From Zelopaecilomyces penicillatus (taxonomy: Eukaryota > Ascomycota > Sordariomycetes > Hypocreales > Pseudodiploosporaceae), in contig VCCP01000001.1 in assembly GCA_005765155.1 (NCBI GenBank), forward strand, positions 6,820,001-6,884,000: a stretch of 64,000 nucleotides of DNA, read 5' to 3'. Each line of letters opens with the position of its first letter. The first letter of the stretch is position 1. A program made the translations under genes and the position numbers. The notes beneath the pieces were generated by a model that was not told where the DNA came from, did no database searches, and worked only from the letters and a program-made list of their open reading frames with translations. Below are positions 48,857 through 58,944 of the stretch, piece after piece.

Positions 48857-48872
48857 CACGTGCTTGCCCTAA
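48857..48872 (+). promoter_or_regulatory. CACGTG plus GCCCTAA composite before eL43
   Basis: CACGTG (48857-48862) is followed after three bases by GCCCTAA (48866-48872), which fits the Tbf1 consensus RCCCTAA. It lies 100 bases before the eL43 start. In Candida albicans, ribosomal-protein promoters are bound by Tbf1 and Cbf1; this arrangement fits that, but binding here is inference. Confidence 0.45.
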
Positions 48873-48972
48873 GGAAAATCACAACTCCAGACATCCAGCA
48901 CATTTTTGGCGGAATCAGTGTCAAACTGAAGTCGAGCATCGAACATCCCCAGTCACCCACACACAATTCAAG

Positions 48973-49673
48973 ATGACCAAGCGCACGAAGAAGGTCGGCG
49001 TGACGTACGTATCTCTATGCCCCAAATCAAAGCTATTCGCAGTAATGCTAACCATCGTCTCAGCGGTAAATATGGTGTCCGGTAAGCTTCCACGCAAAAA
49101 AGTTCCCTCCGACGATACGCACTAGAATACACAAAATCAAACCAAAACTCCCGCCACAAGCGACGAGCCTCCAGGGGCAACAGTATTTGAGCTCTGCGGC
49201 TGCGGCTCTTGGGGAGAGATCCATCGGCGCCAATGTTGCTTTGCTACAAAAAATGCTATACCCCCTGGGGAACGACTTCGATCGCAACCGAAATCCCACG
49301 CGAGACAGATCATATCTACACGGACACACAAAGCTGACGCAAATGTGCCATTTAGTTACGGTGCCTCCCTGCGAAAGCAGGTGAAGAAGATGGAAATCAC
49401 CCAGCACGCCAAGTACACTTGCACTTTCTGCGGCAAGACCACCGTCCGACGACACTCCACTGGCATCTGGAACTGCAAGGCCTGCAAGCGAACCATCGCC
49501 GGTGGTGCTTACACTGTTGCGTGCGTATTCACTTTCTGGGATGCCGCATGGGGCGAGGGAAAGAAATGGCCGAGGTCAAGATCAGTATATGCTAACATAT
49601 TCCTTATAGCACCCCTGCTGCCGCCGCCATGCGATCAACCCTGCGACGACTGAGGGAGATTGCCGAGGTTTAA
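48973..49673 (+). CDS. RPL43: 60S ribosomal protein eL43 (L43/L37a)
   Basis: Four coding exons: 48973-49004, 49064-49081, 49356-49520 and 49610-49673, giving 92 aa, the exact family length. eL43 is a component of the large cytosolic ribosomal subunit. The zinc ribbon is complete: C39-x2-C42 (CTFCGKTT) and C57-x2-C60 (CKAC). The sequence opens MTKRTKKVGVTGKYGVRYGA and ends STLRRLREIAEV, both canonical. Exon 2 is a micro-exon of 18 nt, recoverable only because GKYGVR is invariant. Intron 2 is 274 nt, long for this genome, with a branch-site-like GCTGACG near its 3' end. It starts right after an A-rich context (CAAGATG). Confidence 0.97.
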
Positions 49674-52600
49674 ATTGCTGTCTGCGGAATGGGAGAGGTT
49701 TCGGCTTTGCTTTTCGGTCTGGTGCATGGGGGACATGGTTTGCGTGCCTACACTATGAGTTGACGAAATTTGGACGTCGACGCTCGATCTTCGGTCATAG
49801 AGGCCGGTCGATTAGCAATGAAAATAAAAAAGTTGCATGGTCTCGGACCCCCCGTTATCCACCAATTCTCGTCTCGGCTTTACCAGTTTTGAGGAAGTGG
49901 CCATTGGACTTTGAACTTTCGTAAGGACCAGTCATTACTTAGAACGTTGGCTGTCTGCCTGGCGAAGACGAAAAACAAAGAACCAAGCGATACACTTGTC
50001 TTCAAGGCAAAGGGCTGTTCGTATTTGATGATCAAACGTTGGACAAGGAAAATTCACGGAGTCGTGAATTTTCGCACTATGCCGACCCGATCCAACATCA
50101 AGCCTGTGTATTAGTTCACTATCCATGGTAGTATTACACTGTGGACATGATCAGACTCTCCCAAGAAATTATGCTGGAAATATCAAGTGCGCTTACTGCG
50201 CTTTTTCAATACTCCCTTCTGTTAATTATCCAGGCACATTGTCACTAGGGAGGCGAGATTTGGTCACATGGAAGCGAGATGTAGCGTGCGAATTATTCGG
50301 TGAAGCGCCAACTAGAGGCTGCAGAAACGCACGCCTATACGTAATGAGGCTACCACCCGTTGCGCAACCATTTGCTGCGATTGTGGATGACGACCTGGCG
50401 TAAGAGCGATTCTTGGCCCAACAGGTATTGGCAGAATTACTGCGAATTTCTATCCATGGTGGCCTGGCAAGACATGGCGCGGCAAAACAAGCTGGTAATA
50501 TGCGTGCCGTGCTTGATCGCGAATGTAACTCGACCGCATGACACAATTTGAACAAAGCGAATTCCCACGAAACCTCTCCTTTTCCTTGACGCATAACAAC
50601 GAGCGAGGCCGGTGCCAATGTGGCTGGTGTGGGGGGCGTGTCACCTTGTGTGGGGTTGCTAAACACGGGTGATGCTCGCGAGTCGCAACAAGGAGTGGAG
50701 AGTCTTGAGAGTGCAACACAGGCCCTGGCCAGCCTGCTTGGCTGGCAATCTGGCTTATGTAGGCACTGAAGCGGGTGGGCAGGGTGCTGTGAGTAAAAAA
50801 GACATGCGCAAGGGCCTCAAGGCCCCAAGACTAGACTAATAATCTGCCTTGGGTGAGTGGGAGGAGTGGGTGAAGTGGAGAGTCATCGACCGGTGCATGG
50901 ATTGTTCCTTGCAGGACAAGATTGGCCATGTCGTGTTGTTTCGATTTCATCAGGTCAGGTTGGCATTTGCCCAGGGAGGAAGCTGATTTCCATGGCTGGT
51001 GCGGCCCCGTCTAGGTACGGGAGGTCCCTACGAAATCCACTATTATGCTCTTGTCGTCGATACCGACCTCGCAGGCCACAGCAGCAAACAGTGGCTGTAC
51101 GTACTAGTATTCAGTCGTCCTTGCCAGTGCCTGCCTCTCTATCTCGAATACCAACATGACCTCCTACCTCCCTTGGGTAATGTACGAATGCAGACAAGGT
51201 AGGTGGTAGGTGCTATGCAGCAACTTACACTATTGGATCGCGGATGTATTGATAGCACCTCCCTACCTCGGCACTTCAATCAACGTTTTGTGGAAGGTAC
51301 GGTTGTGATACCTGTAAGAACGCACAACGTTGGCAGGTTCATTGCGAACACTCACACCCATCCAATTTAATTACCTGAGGCACCATGGCAGTTTACCAAG
51401 CAACAAAGCTGATTCGCCTCTGGGACATCAGAGCTGTTTTCCATCTATATCGTCATCAAAATCCATCACGCCACACGCCTACGATGGACGGACTTCACTG
51501 GCTTCCAACCCTCCCTTCCCCAGAACGGACCCGCCCAAAGAGAAAGACAATGATCCACACGCGCACCATCGCAATTGCGGCGGCTCCGGCTTGCCCCTCG
51601 ATTTATGGCTGAAAATGCAATAATATTTGCGCGCACGATTTATTTCGGGCAAAGCAAACCAGAGTGTGTCTGAGCTAGTAGTGGCTGGAGCAAGTTGTAC
51701 GGATAATTAACGAATACACACCTAACCACCTACCTAGCCCCCCCAGTCAAGTTATCTCCTAGGTAGGTTGCAATTGGTGTTTTGCTGCCCCGTTGGGCCA
51801 CACCTCTGGAGGCGGTGGTGACTGACCTGGTCAGCCTCAAAGGCCGCTTGTTTGGTCACGCAGTCAATCCATTGCCCAAAGATTACGGATACTGGTAGGC
51901 CAAATCCTCGAGGCCGCAAGGGGGCCCCCCACGTGAGGCAGGCACACACCGATCATGAGAGTCGCCGATAATTCGGGTCTGACACAAAAAAGCTTAACGT
52001 TAATGAAAGGCGTTGAGCCCAAAATAAAGATTGAAGGCGAGACTACAGCCTTGTAACTACAGCTAGACAGTCGTGCTGCGTGCTCCTTGTGCTGAAGTTA
52101 ATGACACTGACCGAAGCCGTTTGGCTGTGGCAATGCAGTCAGTCGCATTATTGCACCCTGCAGGCGGGACGATGGACATACATACGTACATGCACGCATC
52201 GGTGGGGTTCATTCACCGCAGTGGCAACTCACAGTCATCAACTTTCATTGCCTAGCAACAGAATGAAAAAACTACCACCAATGTGACAGTGCCTAGATAG
52301 ATAGGTGGATTGCTTGACTGAGGTTTATGTATACGTTCTAGATATAGCTAACGACTTCTAGATATTTACAGAGGTTTTCTTGATACTTATAACTATCAGT
52401 ACGAAATATCGTGGGTGGTCCCGGCTGTGTTTTTTTGCACCCTGTTGGGTATGTGCTAGATGTACATGTACTGTATGACTATGCGTGAGCCCGTCCATCC
52501 TCCTGCTGCTCCGCTTGCCTTAATATACGAGTCTTACCACCTCGTCATCGTTCTTGCGCAGCCTGCCGAGGGGCCGATGGCAAATACTTACTTATCATAC

Positions 52601-53524
52601 TATCTCGGGCTGAGCTCTATTGAGATGGTTCAGCAACGCAAAAACAGCTGTTTGCTCCCTTTGTTGGCTGGTCTCCGATGCCTACTTCGTACTCACACAT
52701 AATACGAAATCCGCACATGGCCAAAAACTCAAGCTCCTCCCAACACACACAATCATACCCATAAATCCCATAATAATACCCATTCGTAAAACAGCACTCG
52801 GCGGCCCGCCAGCACGGCTAAAACACCTCACCACTCACTCACATGTTGCCTGTAGATGCCAATACCGAAGACGAGAATGACAAGCAAATCCATCAACAAG
52901 ACTCCTGTCCAGACACACTTGCCTAGAGGTAATTGCATGCCTCCACTATCTTAGGTACAGAGGTGTAGAACCAAACCCAACCTTGTCTCTCTGCCTGTTA
53001 AGCAACAGATATTTTAAGGCTAGCCCCACCACCTCCACAGGCGTTTAAACAGCAGCAGCAGTACACAGCTCTAACCGTGCAATATGGTTTCCGTGGGCGT
53101 ACCGTTTTGACTTTGGTTCAGCATCATCCCCCTCCAGCTTCCGCTAAAGGACGTGGCGCCCTCAGCGCCGCAGCGCCCTGATTGGCCCCGCTCAGGCCCC
53201 TAATAGGCTCCGTGGCCGCCAAAAGCCGCCTTCAGGCCTCTTGCTGCTTGCTGAACTCTCTCTCTTTCAATTCCTCTGCCTGCCCATATCCATCTTCAAC
53301 CTTATCCACTCGTCCACTCATCCACTAACACCTTATAATACACCACCTCTCACCACCTCGCTCACAACCACAACCTTTTTACCTTCTCAACTTTTTTTCC
53401 TCTACCACTGCTCAGCACGACACAAACCTCCCTCATCATCCATCTTGCCTTTGTAGGCTTGTCTCTTGCTGTGTCTATTTCATGTTTCCATCCGGTTCAG
53501 ACGTGTATTATCATAATCGACATC
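49674..53524. other. Intergenic region of about 3.85 kb
   Basis: No gene could be supported; open frames are short, overlap on both strands and resemble nothing known. It holds a perfect 11-bp hairpin (50048-50073) and AGGTAGG-type motifs near 51197-51211, 51728-51737 and 51759-51768. The last ~300 bases are CT-rich and form the leader of the RING-PHD gene, preceded by a GC-rich stretch with an inverted CCAAT box (ATTGG, 53181-53185). Confidence 0.55.
50048..50073. repeat. Perfect inverted repeat, 11-bp arms, 4-base loop
   Basis: Arms GAAAATTCACG (50048-50058) and CGTGAATTTTC (50063-50073) with loop GAGT. It lies about 375 bases past the eL43 stop. Not followed by a T run, so a terminator role is unlikely. 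Confidence 0.85.
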
Positions 53525-55528
53525 ATGTCTGAGCCAGAACAGTGCATCATATGCTTGGATCCCTTGCCACGCCCTTCACCCGTCAACGGTGCGGGTAGCG
53601 AGCAGCTTGAATCTCCCATTGCAGCAATCGCCGATGCTGTCGAGAGCGATGCGAGCTATCTCAACCTTGTAGCGTCTCTGGACGGCTGTGATCACATCAT
53701 TCACGATGCCTGCATCCGATCGTGGGCCCAGAAGACCAACACCTGCCCTATCTGCCGCAAGCCGTTTCATTTTGTGCGCGTTTCCAATGGTGTAGATGGT
53801 AAGCCTGCTCAAGCAATCGCTCCAGCTCCCCCATATTATATACACCCTATTGACTCCAATCATGCAGGCATTGCCGTCTCGACATACGAAGTTCAGGATA
53901 AGAAACAGGTCGCCGAGTTTGATGTACAGCAGTGGTTGGGTGACAATCCCGAAGAGGAAGAGGAGGAATCCAACCCGTGTCCAATCTGCAACTCAGCAGA
54001 AAGAGAAGATGTGCTTTTGCTATGTGACGGCTGCGAAGCGGCTTATCACACTCACTGCATCGGCATCGATTATATACCCGATGGCGACTGGCATTGTATG
54101 GAATGCTCCCATCTTTTCCAGACCACCGAAGAGCAAGTGTCTGGCACAGCTGCAGATATCGATACCGAGTCCCGATCCCCACGCTCTCAGCCTGTTCGTC
54201 GCCCGAATCGCCGGCCTGCTCGTGGCTTCCATGTCCGAACTCGGGAGCGCTATAGGAGAGCCCGTCGACAGGCCAGGAACGCCGAGTGGCAGGGTGCCTG
54301 GGGACAGTTTTCTGGGCGTTTTTATGAGATGAGCGACTTGGACCTCGATAATCATGATGATGAAGACGACGATCTCGGTCGGTTCCGTCTCTTCCAACAG
54401 CTAGATCAGCAGGAGCTGGCACGCTGGCAGCAACGTATGGCCATTGCACAGCGCTTAGGCGCCCGGGAGTCGTTCGCCAATAACATACCATCTCAAATAA
54501 GCGAGCGACTTCAGCCTATTCCACCGCCAGCTGAAACCGTGGAAGAAAGACGAGCGTGGGGTGCGCTTGAGCGAGCCCGAGACACCAACAACGCCAACCC
54601 TACCACCCGCAAGAGAAAGGCTCGCTCTATATCTGCATCGCCTGCAGAGGCCCAGTCTCAAGAGCAGGAGCCTGAAAGAAAGCTAAAGCGCCCTCGAACC
54701 AGGCGATTACCGACACATGGCGAATCATCCACAGCAGCAGCAGGTCCCTCAGTAGCGACTGGGTCGTCGACAGGCTTTCCAGCAAATGCACCAAGAAATG
54801 GCCAACTCAATCGAGATGAAAATGAGCCCACCTTGATAGTGTCGACTTTATTGAGAGAACTCGAGCCTAATGGCCAGTCAGAGGATGAGGCATCAGCCTC
54901 CAGTCCCGGTTGGCGCCAGCCTCCTGGGGCGTCATCACCGGCTCTCTCTCCCTCACCCTCAGCCTTCAGCAGTCCCCGGGCGCTGTCCCTAACGCCTCCA
55001 CCACTCCCCAGCATCAATGGCCGACCAACATCACCAACCTCACTTAGTACACATATTGAACCCAGATATCCACCAGCAAATTACTCGCCTAATCGCTATA
55101 TGAGTGACCACAGCGACTCGGAGACCAGACAAGCCAAGCCAGAGGCTCGGGCAACCAAGCTAGAGAGTCGGCCAGTCAAATCAGAGGGTCGGTCAATCAT
55201 GCCACTAGAGGGCCGGCCGCTGGAACTCCGTCAACCCCGACCACGTCGCGCGCACCAAGTGAAGCCACGCTCTGATGAGAGCTCGCCAACGAGGTGGATC
55301 ATGTCACAAGAGGAGAAAAAGTGCATCAACAACATTGTCAGAAACGCTCTGAGGCCGCACTGGCGAGCCCAGAAGATGACGGAAGATCAGTACGCGACAA
55401 TCAACCGTGACATATCGCGAAAGCTTTACGAAGAAGTGAAGGATGCATCCTCACTCGATAACGACTCACGACGACTATGGGAGAAGAGAGCTACACAAGC
55501 AGTAGCTCAGGCAGTCTCTGAACTCTAA
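53525..55528 (+). CDS. RING-PHD finger protein, PHRF1/Asr1-like
   Basis: Best model has two coding exons, 53525-53798 and 53868-55528, giving 644 aa. The 69-nt intron (GTAAGC donor, GCAG acceptor) is in frame and stop-free, so the frame reads through. A RING-H2 finger spans 7-77 (C7-x2-C10, CDHIIHDAC, C74-x2-C77) with an unusually long insertion after the first Cys pair. A PHD finger follows at 129-171 (CPICNSAEREDVLLLCDGCE; DGDWHCMEC). The middle is disordered, Ser/Pro/Arg-rich. Near the C-terminus, NIVRNALRPHWRAQKMTEDQ and the following helix resemble the end of animal PHRF1. Yeast Asr1 has the same RING-PHD start and ubiquitinates RNA polymerase II. A ligase acting in transcription is therefore plausible but inferred. 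Confidence 0.83.
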   Translation: MSEPEQCIICLDPLPRPSPVNGAGSEQLESPIAAIADAVESDASYLNLVASLDGCDHIIHDACIRSWAQKTNTCPICRKPFHFVRVSNGVDGKPAQAIAPAPPYYIHPIDSNHAGIAVSTYEVQDKKQVAEFDVQQWLGDNPEEEEEESNPCPICNSAEREDVLLLCDGCEAAYHTHCIGIDYIPDGDWHCMECSHLFQTTEEQVSGTAADIDTESRSPRSQPVRRPNRRPARGFHVRTRERYRRARRQARNAEWQGAWGQFSGRFYEMSDLDLDNHDDEDDDLGRFRLFQQLDQQELARWQQRMAIAQRLGARESFANNIPSQISERLQPIPPPAETVEERRAWGALERARDTNNANPTTRKRKARSISASPAEAQSQEQEPERKLKRPRTRRLPTHGESSTAAAGPSVATGSSTGFPANAPRNGQLNRDENEPTLIVSTLLRELEPNGQSEDEASASSPGWRQPPGASSPALSPSPSAFSSPRALSLTPPPLPSINGRPTSPTSLSTHIEPRYPPANYSPNRYMSDHSDSETRQAKPEARATKLESRPVKSEGRSIMPLEGRPLELRQPRPRRAHQVKPRSDESSPTRWIMSQEEKKCINNIVRNALRPHWRAQKMTEDQYATINRDISRKLYEEVKDASSLDNDSRRLWEKRATQAVAQAVSEL

Positions 55529-56724
55529 GCATCATCAGCAACAGGTGCTCGATATGAATTTTTTCATCAGGCGTTTCAGGCATTCCATGACGGTCCATAT
55601 TGATTTGATACCCAGCATTCTTGACAGCGGACAGGGCTTTTGTATTTCTTTGCTTTTGTGGGTCACAAACAGGAGAAGGTGTATTAGGAGTCGGAATATG
55701 GCCTTGGTGTATTATCTTGTCATAATACTTGGTTGAACTGAGCCGGTTCGGCTTCTTCTGTGTAGATATCTATTTGCGCTTGTACAGGCGAATTTCCCGC
55801 ACCCATGGCCTTTGTGGGCCTGGTTATTAGGGCTTTGATGGTTTCCAACGAAGTTTCATGATTCATTTCAAGGCGGGAGAAATCGAGACAAGACAAAGTG
55901 AAATTTTGTGCATCTAATAATGAGTTTAGTCATGGGCCCGACTTGACTAATAGGGAGTTACCGGCAAAAATTTCAGATGGAAATAAAAGCCGTTTGTATA
56001 AGCTCCCAAGACCAAACAAGATTTGCGTCTTGTCTATATGTGTCAAGTCAGACGTTCCATGACTAGACGGCGAGAAACAGTAGCGAGAGTATTAGAGATG
56101 AGTATCAAGAGAGAAGATGATGGACGATTGGCACAGCATGCCCGGAAGTTTTCTTATTTTAGTGGAATTTCTTTGTAGCTCATTCATCCACCTGCGCATG
56201 TAGCATGGCAATGAGAGTGATGGAAAAAGATTAAATGTTAGCAGTATCTATCTAACAGAACCCGGTAGGATTAAAAGGAGAATTCCTTTGCAGGCACCGC
56301 TAGCGAAAAAGACTGCGTTGAGTTGTTCTGGGCACACGTAGAATGATCAGGACGTTCTGGAGGTGGAACGGGTCTTGACGATAAGGAATGTGTGCCTTGA
56401 AGAGAAGAGAAAGGAAGAAAAGCACGACCGCGCTGGGAATTTTCAGGTAATGGGCGTTTCCCTGGTATCATGCCTGAGGCATACGGGGAACTGGGCAGGT
56501 GCGCATGGCCAAAACTCACCTAGAAATATTATGTAATCATCTCTATGCTGGAACGAGCACCTCTCCTAATGTGCTGAGCTCCTCTTGCTGGGAAGAACAC
56601 GGTACGTACCCGCTTAAGCTAACACCTGAAGCCCATCGAAAAAGTTCACGCGAAGGAGGCCATCTTCGGGATATCCAAAGCGGTACTGGGACTTGCAAGA
56701 ACGACCACAGGACCACACGACATC
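55529..56724. other. Intergenic, RING-PHD gene 3' flank and mL46 promoter
   Basis: About 1.2 kb; no gene supported. The mL46 promoter lies at the right end. Confidence 0.55.
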
Positions 56725-57869
56725 ATGACAGCCTCCAGCCGAGGAGGCCGCGCCGTTCAGGGTGTTTTATTTTGTAAGATGGACAAAGAAGAGAGTCAAT
56801 TGAGCACTTGGAACTGACTAACTCTCCCCGCCCCTCTAGCATCCCGAAACATCTGTACTCGATGCGCAACGAGCTATGCGACAGCATCATCACGGCTGTA
56901 CTCCTCCGCAGCTGTCGATGCCACTGCCTCAACAAGTAGTGACCTACCACCTGCTCCCGCGAGGTCTCCTCCTTCTTACGACATCCGCTCCGGCCTCATT
57001 CTCACCCGGCCGCCGCTGCTGACGAGACGGTTGCACCCCTTTGAGAACTCGTTCTTCTTCTATCAGAAGCGTCTAGAAGAGCGACTCAATACGCCCTTTA
57101 TCACAAGCATCTACTACAGGCCTGATACGGCCAGCCAGCTGGATTGGAACCTCAAGGTTCAGGAGCGGCAGGGCACTGTTGCCAAGGAGCTTGGAGTGTA
57201 TAACGGAAAGGGGTCCAAGGCGTGGAACGACGAACTCAAGGTCGGCGATAAGCTCAGCTCTCAGGATCATATTCTGGATAGTCTACTCAAGGATGCCGCT
57301 GCGCGGGTCAGCGATGATGCTGAGGTTATTGCACCTGCGGATGTGGTGCCTGTAGAGCGGCCAATGGAGGCTGTGACTGAAGCTGATAAGAAGGGCGATG
57401 TCAAAAGGCTGGACCGACAACTAGAGAGGACTTTGTACTTGGTGGTCAAGGGCAAGGATGGCTGGTGTTTTCCAGCCGACGTTATCCCCAGAGACGAGAA
57501 TCTCCACGAGGTATGTTCAACATACCAAAACTACGGACTATTAGACAGACACACTGACAAAAAGGAAAATCACAGAGTGCGAAGAGGGTTCTAGACCAGG
57601 CAGCAGGCGTCAACATGAACACCTGGGTTGTCGGCCGCGTGCCCGTAGCCCACGTTGTCACCAAGCCCGTCATCAACTCCGACGGCACAGTGGAGAAGCG
57701 AGGAGAAAAGACGTTTTTCCTTAAGGGTCGCATCATGGCCGGCCAGGCTAACTTGAAGGGCAATCCCTTTGGGTACACGGACTTCAAGTGGTTGACCCGG
57801 GAGGAGCTGGAGAAGGAGCTGTCACCCGAGTACTTCCGCAGTGTGCGTAACATGATGGCCGACCGGTAG
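56725..57869 (+). CDS. MRPL17: Mitochondrial large ribosomal subunit protein mL46 (yeast MRPL17)
   Basis: Three coding exons: 56725-56773, 56840-57510 and 57576-57869, giving 337 aa. mL46 is a component of the mitochondrial 54S subunit with a Nudix-like fold. The N-terminus (MTASSRGGRAVQGVLFSSRN) is Ser/Arg-rich without acids, as expected of a mitochondrial presequence. The mature part has the family segments LILTRPPLLTRRLHPFENSF, YYRPDTASQLDWN, RTLYLVVKGKDGWCFPADVI and, after the last intron, VGRVPVAHVV and FFLKGRIMAGQANLK. The end (DFKWLTREELEKELSPEYF) is also typical. A run of 16 G follows six bases after the stop codon. It is convergent with SMC3. Confidence 0.93.
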
Positions 57870-57874
57870 GTAGA

Positions 57875-57890
57875 GGGGGGGGGGGGGGGG
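57875..57890 (+). repeat. Homopolymer run of 16 G
   Basis: Directly after the mL46 stop codon, thus in its 3' UTR. Length could be a sequencing or assembly estimate. Confidence 0.85.
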
Positions 57891-58812
57891 ATGAAAAAAG
57901 AAAATGGAAACGAATGAATTCAGGCTATTTTTAATGAATTGGTCTCCCGATTGATTGTTTGGCCAGATGAAGAAATGTAACATTACTACTGTTTGAATAC
58001 CTAGGTTATTAGCTTTAAAGACTATAAAAGTTTACGGCTATGACTATACTAGCGGTTAGGGTTTCGAATGGTGTTCAGCTCATTGTGCATTTTAAAATAA
58101 ACTACTTGTCAACTTGCTTACATCGTCCGAAATGGATAGATTGCGGTTTCATTTCATATCAAATCTCACCATGTTATGGCAAAATGAGGGGCTCTCCTCT
58201 AGATCTAGGCAAGAAACCTCTTTAGCTGTGGTTCTATAAATACCACAAAGATGTTTACTGCTATTAACATGCAATGAGCAGGGTTGGACACAAGGAAGTT
58301 GAGTTGAGTAAGAACGGTAACAGGGTCAAGGTAGCAATATCATTTGGGACTTGATTACAAACTCTCGTATTCTCAGTACGAGTAGAGGGCTCAACAATAG
58401 AGCTCCCAAAACATAAAGGGGGCAAAAGACACAATTTTGTTTCCTCACAATCATATGTATGTAGATTCGATGAAGCAGTCTCTTCGATTGTTTATCACGG
58501 TACATCAACTCAATGTCTAGAATCATCAGAGAAAGATATCAACATCAGCACCTCATTCAGGAGAAACATCGTCATCTCTTTATCAAGAATCTTCATATCC
58601 ACACAATTGTCACAAGAGCCACCACACTACACTACTCAATACCACAAACAACATCACGAGTAATCTTTGCTTTCATATAGCCCATGCTACTTGTAATTTG
58701 AAAAACCAGCCAACACCAGACTCCCCACCTCCCAGCTATCCTCAACCGAAGATCAAGCAGTACTCAACAGATAACACAAAAACCCCTAGAAACGAACCGT
58801 CAAGATGCCATA

Positions 58813-58830
58813 TGTGTGTGTGTGTGTGTG
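58813..58830. repeat. TG dinucleotide microsatellite
   Basis: Nine TG units in the 3' flank of SMC3. Confidence 0.85.
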
Positions 58831-58944
58831 AAAAACAACTAACAACTAAACAACTAGCCCACCAAACCATTTATGACAACAAAAAAGTACGAATGAACAT
58901 ATTCTTGCTCCTCTTCTCTTTTATGATATATGTACTTTTTGTTT

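Larger units (their letters stand above)
47320..48972. promoter_or_regulatory. Divergent region between oxidoreductase gene and eL43 gene
   Basis: About 1.65 kb; no supported gene (an open frame at 48065-48415 has no recognisable content). The right end holds the eL43 promoter with two CACGTG palindromes. Confidence 0.55.
57870..58944. other. Intergenic, between convergent mL46 and SMC3
   Basis: About 1.1 kb, AT-rich, with a G16 run (57875-57890) and a TG dinucleotide repeat (58813-58830). No gene seen. Confidence 0.6.

Noticed and set aside
49082..49355. Long eL43 intron as a snoRNA host
   Set aside because: No C box (RTGATGA) paired with a D box and no clear H/ACA layout was seen.
53847..54491. 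214-codon minus-strand open frame
   Set aside because: Opposite the PHD finger coding region; shadow frame.
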